The notes below the pieces were generated by a model that ran no database searches, was not told the DNA's origin, and worked only from the letters and a program-made list of their open reading frames with translations. 64,000 nt of DNA from Cryphonectria parasitica EP155 (Eukaryota > Ascomycota > Sordariomycetes > Diaporthales > Cryphonectriaceae): NCBI RefSeq assembly GCF_011745365.1, contig NW_024468913.1, positions 620,001-684,000 on the forward strand. Reading direction: 5' to 3'. The translations under genes and the position numbers were made by a program. Of the stretch, positions 1 to 9,308 are shown one piece after another (positions within the stretch are counted from its first letter, which is position 1; each line of letters opens with the position of its first letter).

Positions 1-2101
1 ATAATGAAACTGAATTGAGAGATGACATGAACGAGGGTGACAGTCTATGAGTCTTCGGACGCAGACTTATCAGGGCTAAACTTGACACTTTGACCTGACC
101 GATGTGTCCGGCTCTGCACACCAATGTCTCTCTGTCTCTCTCTCTCTCTCTCTCCAGCTCCAGTGCCCTACTCTCGGCGTTTTGAAGGGCTGACTTATTA
201 AATATCCTCAAACACCCCAGGGACGTAAAAAAACATCACTGCTGTGTTTCCCCTAAATGACCAAATAACCCAGCGTGGCATCCACTCCAGCGTGGTTCCC
301 GATGGCCAACCTCTCCTCAGCTCTCATGCTCGCTTACCTGTGACCTCAACCGCCGTCTTTTGGGCGGGAGCTCAGGTTGCGGTGGCAGAAAAAGAGAGAA
401 GCACATCGGCCAATGGGAAAAACCAAACACTTCCGTATGTGCCCGCAGTATAAGGCCATTTGGGAGGAAAACTATCATCCCGGCACAAGCGCTCCTCTCT
501 CGGGGCCTCCCGCCGCCTTTGGTGTAGCGAGGCAGGAAAGCCCCCCCCCATTGAGAGAGGCAGCCAGGGCGCAGGGTCGTCAACCTGGGGCGGAGGATCT
601 TCCAAAACCTGACTGCAACCAGCTTCCAGGTCACGCCGTAGGGGCATGAGGTCTTCCAGCGGGGCATTAAGTCTTGGGTCCATCAACGTTTGACTTTTTG
701 CATTTCAGCGTGATTTGTTGAACACACGAGATCCGCTTCCAGAGGGACGTGTGAGGGTTCTTCAACGGGCAACCTGTCAGAGCTCGGCGGAGCTCGACGT
801 CAGGTTGCGTGCCGCTTCTAGTTCTCGCGCGTCTGTATCCCCAGAAGTAGGATAGAGTCAAACGGAGGGGGGTATGGGGGTTGTCGACGTCGAAATTTTG
901 AGTGTTTTTCTTGGATACACATGTCCCACTTCCAGGCGTGCGCACGAGGTCTTCCAGCGGGAATCAGACGGAGCAGGGCGCTCGAACGGCCAATTGCGAC
1001 CGCTTCCAGGTCGTGCGGGTTTCTTCCAGTGGGTATTTCGGACGGACGGCGTCTCGACGGCCGACTGAGCTTTTTACTTGGTCGTGCGGCCCAAGCAGTA
1101 TGAGAAAGGGAACTCAGTCGGCGGAGACGGGAGACGCGCTCAACGCATTGCCAAGGCTTGAGAGGGACCTGAAGGCGATGCGGAGCGCGTGGGGGTTCTC
1201 GAAGCTCGACGCCGCAGGGTCCGCAACGGGGGATGCGGAGAGGGTCAGTGGCGGAACTGAGAACATATTAGGAAAGGTCTGGTAGTTCCTCGATGCTTCG
1301 TGTGCGTGTCTTGTCGTGTCGTCGTTATGCCAAAGCATGATCAAACAGGCTTGGGTTGGACACATGTGGCGTGCATCGAGGGGCGCGAACTCCAGGGAGG
1401 TGTGGGAGCTGCAGGGGAGGGCAGAAGAGATCTCAATGCTCGAAGCAGAGGAGATCCGCGATATTTATGATCTCGTCTTCATGTTCTTGATCTATCACTG
1501 TCAGTGCGTGTCAGCCGGGGTGTTTGGTCCCGCTCCACCTGACTTGTCTCAACACCATGTTCCACGTTTCAGACATGCAGGAGTCGACAGTGCGTATGGC
1601 ACGACTGCCAAACCATTGTGCTTTGTGCAGTAATCAGTATCTTCAGGGCTTGTCGGCCTTAAAATAGGGATTGTGGCTTGTGCTTGTCGCCTGACAAAGC
1701 AGCTGCGAGACCTTCCGAGTTGCCAGGCGAGGATGGCTGGCTGCAGCTTGCCCCCCAACGGCTCACGAGGAATGGATACTGTGATTGATGCGACATTGGT
1801 GAGTTGGTAGGCCCGGCATCTCAGAGCAAGCACATGAATTGATCCCAGAAAACTGGCAGGTTGGGAAGTTGGAGGGAAGGATAAAAGACAATACCCAATG
1901 ATGGCCAAAATTGAGGGGGTGAGCCGCGCGCTTGGAGTGCAGGCGCGTGGGAGCAGACGCTTTCCCAAAACTCAAATCCGCTACATTTTCGCCCTCTCAA
2001 AGATTACTAAATCGCTATGCAGTTTCGACAGAAATGTCTGAGGAAAATAAGAGGGGAAAAAATAATGCAGCTATGTCTCGAGCACACAAATACACACAGC
2101 A
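1..2101. other. Gene-poor leading region
   Basis: I see no convincing gene here. Open frames on both strands are short, overlap one another and show no recognisable motif. The stretch contains a CT dinucleotide run at about 129-155 and the degenerate CTTCCAG repeat family described separately. The nearest gene, photolyase, ends at 2102 on the minus strand, so the last few hundred bases probably hold its 3' untranslated region. Confidence 0.6.
623..1030. repeat. Degenerate CTTCCAG-centred repeat family
   Basis: The core CTTCCAG occurs at about 623, 653, 736, 951, 1003 and 1023, with near copies (CTTCAAC near 762, CTTCTAG near 811, ACTTCCAG near 928). Cores tend to come in pairs 20-30 bases apart, the first often followed by GTCGTGC-like sequence and the second by a GGG. 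Spacing is irregular, so this is an eroded repeat rather than a clean tandem array. Its nature (relic element or satellite) is unknown. Confidence 0.5.
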
Positions 2102-4053
2102 CTATATGTCAGCGGCAATGCCCTTTTTATACGCCGCCAATGCTCTTTCGCGACAACCCTTGTGTTCGACAATGGCCTTTGGGTAGCCTCCCTTCTTGGC
2201 GATCGCCGCCGCCCCTCGCCCATATGGGTCGTGGATGGCTTTGCCCTTCACTTCTCTCAGCTCTGGGATCCACTTGCGAATATACTCACCATCCGCGTCG
2301 AACTTCTCGCTCTGCAGCAGCGGGTTGAACACCCGAAAGTACGGCTGAGGGTCCACACCGACCGACGCAGAGAAGCCCCAGCCACCGTTGTTGGAGGCAA
2401 AGTCACCATCGATGAGGTTCTCCATGAAAAACCGCTCGCCCATGCGCCAGTCGAGGAGGAGGTCCTTGCAGAGAAAGGAGGCCACGATCATCCTGCAGCG
2501 GTTGTGCATCCAGCCCATGTGTTGTACTTGCCTCACTTTCCAAGGTTTCCGAGTTAGTATCCTGGCGGAGTGTATGGTCTTTGAAGCATCTGGAAGGTAA
2601 GAGAGGGGGATCATTGCTAGAGAGGGAAACCAGCTTACTGGCGGCATCAACAATAGGAAAGCCTGTCTGGCCCCGAGCCCAGGCGGTAAAATGCTCCTTC
2701 TCGTAGGACCACTCGATATTGGAATACTCGGGCTTGAAGGGTTTGTTCATGCTGGGATCATGTCGTCAGCTTGGTCTCGAATATCTCATAGGCGACGTGC
2801 CTCCTCAGACGGCTGCAACAGACCTGGACTTACCAGACATATGGCCAGTTCACTAACACATGCTTGTAGAAATCTCGCCATGCTACCTCGCTGATCCACG
2901 TCTGAATCCCCTGATTGCCACCATCCAACTTCTTGATCGAGTTGTTGTCCCTCGCCGCCCTAATACACGCCCTCGCGCTGATGGTACCGCTGGCAAGGTG
3001 TACAGAGAGCGACGAGGTGCTGTTGGCCGCCGGAAAGTTACGGTTTGCACCGTACGAGTTGATTCTCTCTTGGCAGAATTTCCCAAGTCGTTTGAATGCC
3101 TCGTGCTCTCCGGCTGGCCAAAGCGCTTCGTACCTCTTCCCATCCTCAGCCGAGAGCCGCTTGTCCAGCGGTGCCTCTAGTATACTGCTGCCAAACAGCT
3201 TTTCGAATTTTTGACGCGCCGTGGCAGGATTTCTCGCTGGCGCGTCAAACTCCTCGAGCAAGTCCAGGTTCGTATGGATATGAGCAACCCAAGAACGGAA
3301 CCAAGGTGAATACACGGCGTATTGTCTTCCCGCACCGGTTATCAACTTGCCCGGCGGGACCACGCACGTGTCATGAACAACCTCAAACGCCATGCCTCTC
3401 TCTGCTAGCAGCCTCACGATGCTTGCCTCACGTCGCAGTTCGTCGACCTCATACTCCATGTTGGTGAAGAGATGTTTCGCGCCCCACTCCTCCATTAGAC
3501 TCGCGATCCTGACCGGGACATACTTACGCCGCCCCACCGTCTCGATGTGCAACGGGATGTCCAGCTTGGCCAGATCCGCCCTCAGCACCTCGAGCGTCCG
3601 CATCATGAAGTCGATGCGAATACGTGCAGTGAAGTGCGCCTCCCAGTCTTGTGGGCTGACCACAAACAGACCGATGAGCGGCACGCCGGCTTCCTTGGCC
3701 TTGGTTGAGGCCATAGACAGCGCCGTGTTGTCTGCCGTCCGCAGGTCCATCTTGAACCAGTGGACGACGGCATCGCCGACCTGGACTTTCCTGCGAGCTG
3801 CGGCTGTCTCCTGCTGGGCAGCCTGCAGCTGTTCGATGGGGCGCGGCAGCTTGTTCTCGTTGTACGCCAGGGCGCGGGAGTTGCTCATCTCGTGGGGATA
3901 GTACTTGCGCAGCACGATGCCATGCTCCTCAGCGTCCTTGTAGAAGGGGTGAGGATCAGTGAGGGAGGAGGAAGAAGAAGAAGAGGAGGACGTCTTGGCC
4001 TTCTTGATTACTGCGCCGTTGACGGGCGGTGGTGCCTTGCGCTTGGAAGACAT
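2102..4053 (-). CDS. phr1: Class I CPD photolyase (DNA photolyase)
   Basis: Light-dependent flavoenzyme that splits UV-induced cyclobutane pyrimidine dimers. Three exons read on the minus strand: 4053-2834, 2751-2639 and 2535-2102; the phases join to give 588 residues. Intron 2 has a perfect TACTAAC branch site. The N-terminus carries basic KRK and KKAK stretches (possible nuclear signal) and a Ser run. The photolyase alpha/beta domain begins near residue 95 (VVHWFKMDLR). The FAD-binding half shows WISEVAWRDFYKHVL, then GFPIVDAAMRQ and the MHNRCRM helix created exactly by splicing, then NNGGWGFSASVG. Splicing at the first junction restores the family sequence YVCMNKPF. I chose the ATG at 4053. 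An in-frame ATG at 4158 would add a 35-residue basic, Ser-rich leader that could target mitochondria (see findings). Class is confident from these motifs; the antenna cofactor cannot be told. Confidence 0.95.
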
Positions 4054-4158
4054 ATTGGCAATCTGGGAAGAGAGGAACGCCGCGCCAACCCTCACCGAGC
4101 AAGGTGCTGCTGATGAGTACGAGAAGCAGCGTGAGAGACTCACACACAAGACGTTCAT

Positions 4159-5107
4159 AAGTATATTGAGCCTGGACGCGGGAGGAGGAAAGAAAAGGAT
4201 GAAGAGAGTGAGACACACCTACATAGTATAAACAAAAAGACTTACCTTCCTCAGCCGCTCCATCAAACCTAATTCCCTTCAGCTATGGAAAAGAGATGTC
4301 TCCCGATCTTGGTCCCTTGCGTCATGGAACTCGAGATCGATTTATTGTACTATGCATCCCTGACGGACGGCCCGCTAGCGCAGCACCCCCAGGGGCATCT
4401 TCAGGGCATCCCTGCCAAACGAAACATTCCACTGGGGTGCTGTATTGATCAACGACACCAACGGCCTTGTTACTGTGTGAATGCCCTCATTCACCTAATT
4501 ACACAACATTCATTAAGCAGACCGCACCATCCGAATTCGAACGACCCATGCGTATTTCCACAGCCAGATGAAGGAGAATTTTCATGTCTTTTCTATTGTC
4601 AATTCACACTCGCTACCTGGCGTGGTCACATTCGACCCCACCACCAACGCCCGCGTTCCAACGTTGGCATGCCTTCGACAAATCCAGTTGTCAGATAACA
4701 TGCACTCCTCTCCCCTCTGTCATCTCACGCTACAAACTAAATGAAACACGAAGAACTGCAAAGGAGTGAAAAAAAATGTCCAAGGCCTGTGTAAGCTACA
4801 GGTATAGGCGGACTAACGGCACTTTATTGTCTTGTGCATGCATTTCATCACTTGCAGAATCACTTCAGTTGGAAGAACAAACAGGGAATGATGCCAGGTA
4901 TACAGAAATCCATGGTCATAATTCATTGTATTAAATGAAGTCTCAAAAGTGGCAGCTTCCCAATGAGTCTTGAAAGAAAGCAATCAAAAAGAGGGCCAGC
5001 TACGGGCGAAACCGTATGCCATTCAGCCATCCTCCACCAAACTGCCTTCTCACACTGCCTTGCCTTTCCTTTCCCTCAGTTGTGACGGGGGCCGGTAGAG
5101 GTAAATC
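4159..5107. other. Intergenic, photolyase promoter side
   Basis: Holds the 5' flank of the photolyase gene and the 3' flank of the next minus-strand gene. No further gene, RNA or clear repeat was recognised. Confidence 0.5.
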
Positions 5108-5957
5108 CTAACGGATGCGTCGAAGCTCCTTTCTGCGTCGACGCTCCTGTTTGCGTCGGCGCAAATCGCCGATGGAAAGGAGTCGCGGACGAGACGGGGA
5201 GGGCTGGCGAGCATGCTTGTGACCAGCAGCGGCGGCGGCGACATCAAGACCAGCAGAACGATCAGAAGAATGAAGGGCGGCGGCGGCGGCATCAACACCA
5301 GAAGAAGTAGCAGCAGGCGTAACTGCACGACGCTCATTGGCGCTCACAAGCTGGCCCATGCGGAAGCCCTCGACGTAGGCACGCGCCTGGATCGGGTCAC
5401 TCATGTCGACGACGCCCGAGCCGACGACTAGTTGTGAAGCCGCCGCGACCTCGTCTTTCTGCTTTTTCTTCTCCTCCATGTCCTTGCCATCCTCTGTCTC
5501 CTCTTCCTCCTCCTCCTTGTCCTTGTCCTTGGCCATGCTCTTGCTCTTATGTTTCTTCTTCTTCTTCTTCTTCTCCTTCGTCGTAACGTCCTTGCTGCGG
5601 TGCGGAACGCCGTTTCCAGCAGCAACGGCGATGGGATCGCCAACGGGCCAAGTCCGCACAGCCTGCAGGGCCCGATCGACAACGTATTCCTTGGCGCTCT
5701 CGGCATCGGTAAAGACACAGTCGATGTTAGCCGAGACGTCCTCCTTGTCCGGGGCAACGAGGGCGTTGGCAAGGGTCTTGGTCGCCCCGATGGTGCAGCG
5801 GACGCGGCCGCCCGCCTCGTGGAGGTCGAAGGTCGGGTGGTGCATGCCGCGGCGCAGGCACTCGTACTTGAGCTGGTCCATGGCCGGGGCGTCGCGTGGC
5901 GGGGTCTCGGGCTGGCCGAGCATCTCGTCGATAACGTCACGGAGGGTTCTTTCCTCC

Positions 5958-5997
<40 letters not shown>

Positions 5998-6572
5998 AGT
6001 TGATTGACGTTGTGGCGGGAGTAGTAGCAGCAGCAGCAGCAGCAGGACGAGATAGGGAGGTGCGATGGGTGGGTTGTACCAAGACGTCGTTGGGGGTCTT
6101 GTTGGTCTGGGGCGGCTCGAGGGTCACACCGAGGTGGCGAAGTACGTTGGCTGCGAAGCGCTCCTGGGGGGTGGCGGTAGCGGTGAGGTGTTCGGCGCTG
6201 TTGTCGTTGCGGCGCGTCGGCACAGATGCTGGTGTGATAGTTGGGCCGTCTTGACCAGTCAGTAGAGTTCATTGGGTTGATCTTTGTTGATGGTGGTGGT
6301 GATGATGTAGAGTGCTTACCACAGCAGAGTGTGGTGTTGATGCGTTGAAGGAGGGCTCAGGAGAGGAAGGGAGGGAGGAGTCGGAGAAGGTGGGATTGAG
6401 AGAGGTATCAAGAGAGGCAGTGGAAGAGGAATTCGGGCAGGAATGGAAACACCTTACCGTCTCCAGCAGGAATCTCTCCCTCCTCCAGCTCAGAGGACAT
6501 TTCCTGAGTGACAGTATCATCTACCATTTCTTTTTTGATATCGCTCATTTCTCTCATCTCAGCAGTGTTCAT
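5108..6572 (-). CDS. Orphan protein with poly-Asn and Lys/Glu tracts, dsRBD-like segment
   Basis: Not recognised as a named protein. The model has a short first exon (6572-6458) and a long second exon (6249-5108) joined in phase, giving 418 residues; the donor is GTAAGG and the acceptor CAAG has a CTGAC just upstream. The acidic start (EELEEGEIPAGD-like) leads to an alanine/threonine-rich stretch, 12 consecutive Asn, a segment starting MDQLKYECLRRGMHHPTFDL and containing RCTIGA and AKEYVVDRALQAVR, then long Lys-rich and Glu-rich tracts and an Arg-rich C-terminus. The middle segment resembles a degenerate double-stranded-RNA-binding fold (inference only). If the first exon is wrong, the second-exon frame stays open from 6249. 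The basic tail suggests nucleic-acid binding, but no function is assigned. Confidence 0.65.
5958..5997. repeat. GTT/AAC microsatellite coding poly-Asn
   Basis: About 13 uninterrupted GTT units on the plus strand, read as AAC (Asn) in the overlapping minus-strand gene. A shorter GCA run coding Ala lies just beyond it near 6029-6044. Confidence 0.95.
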
Positions 6573-6978
6573 CTGTGTTGACGACAGGGAAGTAATTAGG
6601 GAGGATGGATGGAATAGAAGAGGTTGATAGTGCATAGGGAAGAGGTTGCGAGATGTTGAAAGGGAGATGGATGCTTCTTTGTAAAAAGGGGCAAGAAATA
6701 GAGACATGGCAGATTAAGGCGCAGGAGATGGATGGTGTGTTTGTTCACAACATGTCGAGAATCACAGCCATCTAACCTTTGCATGTTGCTGCCATGAAAT
6801 ATTTCAGTGTTGTGGGTTATTCAACTTTTACCCTGTCCAGCCCCATCTCTCTCTTCCCCTTCACCCTTCCCTCCCTTTTCACCTCATACTGAGCAATACC
6901 ATGACCAAGAGATCTCCAAGAGCCAACAAAATTCTGTCTTGGCCAGAAACTGCTGCTGTCTGTGCTGTGCTGTCCCCC

Positions 6979-8100
6979 TCAGTTCATCAGCCCCTCCACC
7001 TCCTCTCCCTTCTCCCACCTGACAATATTCTTCACCTGGGCCTCATACCACGCAGTAAAGATATCCTTCTCTGCATAGCCCGTGTGAGGCGTCAGAAGCA
7101 CCTGGCTCCTCCCTTCCACCCCCCACTTGGTCGTCCGCCAGCGGCTGTCCAGGGGCAGAGGCTCAATCTCAAACACATCCACGCCCGCCGCCCTGATGCG
7201 CCCTTGCTCCAGCACCTCCAGCAGCGCCTCCTCCACCACAATCGGGCCCCTGCTCGTGTTGACAAAGATGGCATCCTTCTTCATCCGGCCCAGGTCCTCC
7301 GCAGTGACCAGGCCCCGCGACCGCTCCGACAGCACGACGTGCACGCTCAGCACATCGGCCGACGCAAACAGCTCCTCGCGGCCGACGACCTCAAACGCCC
7401 CCGCCTCGAGCCCCGCCGCCCGCGCCTGCTCGTCCGCCCGCGCCTGCGTGAGGTTCGTGCTCCACGCCACCACGCGCATCCCAAACGCCCCGCGCAGGAT
7501 CCGCGCCACCGCCGCCCCGAGCCGGCCCAGCCCCAGCACCCCGAGCGTCCGCCCCGCCAGCGGCACCGCCACGCCCGACTGCCACCCGCCCGCCTTGACG
7601 GACGCGTCGTCGACCAGCAGGTTGCGGGCCAGCGCCAGGATCATTGCCACGCAGTGGTGCGTCGTGCTGTCGCCTGACGAGGACGCGCCCGCCACCGGCA
7701 CGCCTGCCTCGCGGAGGGCGTCGAGGTCGAGGCCCTTGTTGCGCAGGCCTGTGGTGAGGAGGAGCTTGAGGTTGGGCAGCTTGGCGACGAGCTCGCGGGG
7801 GATTGGGGTGCGCTCCCTCATTGTGCCTGGGTTGATTTGATGGTCAGTGGGATGGACAGGTAGTACAGCGAGTGAGAAAGAAAAGGGAAGGGCAAGTGTT
7901 CTTGTACAGATGATGGGGAACGGCTCGAGCCGGGCGACGAGCTTGTCTTTCTCATCCTGAGGCGTGTTTGGGTGGTTGTAGGGGAGAAGCGTGTCGCGGA
8001 AGATGGTCACTTGGAATTTGTTGGGGTCGAGTTTCTGAAAGATGGGCTCTGCGAAGCCTTGGTAGTCGTCAAGGACAGCAACTTTGACGGCATTGGCCAT
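6979..8100 (-). CDS. D-isomer-specific 2-hydroxyacid dehydrogenase
   Basis: NAD(P)-dependent oxidoreductase of the D-2-hydroxyacid dehydrogenase family (phosphoglycerate/formate dehydrogenase type), probably cytosolic. Exons 8100-7908 and 7826-6979 join across an 81-nt intron (donor GTACAAG, CTGAC branch, CCCAG acceptor) to give 346 residues. The intron is a multiple of three and has no stop, but splicing restores the family sequence IICTMRERTPIP. Visible landmarks are the Rossmann motif GLGRLG (residues 163-168), the catalytic Arg in NTSRG (257), the Glu in VFEIEP (284) and the His in LTPHTGY (312). The physiological substrate cannot be told from sequence. It is on the same strand as both neighbours with separate flanks, so no co-transcription is implied. 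Confidence 0.93.
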   Translation of the reverse strand: MANAVKVAVLDDYQGFAEPIFQKLDPNKFQVTIFRDTLLPYNHPNTPQDEKDKLVARLEPFPIICTRTLALPFSFSLAVLPVHPTDHQINPGTMRERTPIPRELVAKLPNLKLLLTTGLRNKGLDLDALREAGVPVAGASSSGDSTTHHCVAMILALARNLLVDDASVKAGGWQSGVAVPLAGRTLGVLGLGRLGAAVARILRGAFGMRVVAWSTNLTQARADEQARAAGLEAGAFEVVGREELFASADVLSVHVVLSERSRGLVTAEDLGRMKKDAIFVNTSRGPIVVEEALLEVLEQGRIRAAGVDVFEIEPLPLDSRWRTTKWGVEGRSQVLLTPHTGYAEKDIFTAWYEAQVKNIVRWEKGEEVEGLMN

Positions 8101-8882
8101 ATTGACTGTGGCTTTGAAGGAATGAGGTCGTTTTCGAATGAGTAACAATAGTCAGGTTCAAGAGCTTGTAGGATACCTCGTCTCTTCTTTCTTCCTCTCT
8201 CATGTGTCTGTTTGCCTCAACTCATCATGAGAGAGTCAGGGGCGTCGTTTTTGGAAGACATACCGGCATCAAATCGGCCATGTCGTCAATCCTGCCCCGC
8301 ATTGAGTGGACATTGAAATCGCCCCCTCCTCGAGCGGAATCTTGCCCCGGATCTGCAAATACCCGGAACCGCCCCCAACCCCACAAGCCGTGGTGTGGTG
8401 GGGTAGCGAGAGTTGAGTGTGGCCGAGCTACAAAACACGCCTCAGGTACAGTATTCTGCTGAGTTCTCTCCGTTGATGATATTTGTTGTAGTCTGTATGT
8501 ATCCTATGTCTGCTGTGAGGGGACGCAGGAATGGACCAGGGTATCAAATTTCGTGCGACAAAAGATATGTTGGGATCTCTGCACAACGACAAACCAGAAC
8601 AGAAACATAAAAGGCCAACATATTCAAATATCCGGGTGGACTCAGCAAGCACATGCCGGCATCAAACATGAAGCGCTGCTGCAGATAGACATGTTGAGCC
8701 GAATGATAAAAGAAGAACAGCATGCACCTGTAAAAAAAAAAACAGCTGACAACCCTCTGTACCAAGAGAAGATGAGAAAAAGAACGCCTCCTTGCCCCCC
8801 GAGAAATGAGAGCAAAAGTCCAACCGCCCCCAAGATATCATCAAAGCCGCGGCCCCATGGCCTTTCTCACAACAAAAACCTC
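8101..8882. other. Intergenic region
   Basis: Separates the start of the dehydrogenase gene from the end of the transcription factor gene. No gene seen; a short A run lies near 8731. Confidence 0.5.
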
Positions 8883-9268
8883 TTATATCCCATGTGCGCT
8901 CCACACGCCGCCTATGTTAGGTCCGCTCTCCATCACTGTCTGGCCCCAATCTGCCCAGTTGAAATCTTCACTCATATCTATGTCGATATCCTCTGGATGT
9001 ATCCCCTCGCCCGGGCCGCTGGCAAGAGGAAACCCAAACGCGGGAGCCGAGCCCTGGGCACCACCACCGCCCGATGTCGTTGTGCTCATCGGCCCGCTGT
9101 TGCTCCCTGTAGTAGACGGCGTGGTCCTAAACGATCCCGAGTTGGGCGGCGTGTCGTTCCACATCCACGGCGGGAGGTTGCCCTCGACCCTGAGCGCGTC
9201 GAGGAGGGGCGTGGCCTGCATGCCAGAACCCGTCGCTGTGGTCGCAGGCCTATTGGGACGTTGCGCAG

Positions 9269-9308
<40 letters not shown>

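Noticed and set aside
7827..7907. Reading the dehydrogenase as one uninterrupted exon
   Set aside because: The 81-nt segment is in frame and stop-free, but it has donor, branch site and acceptor, and its translation breaks a well-conserved motif that splicing restores.
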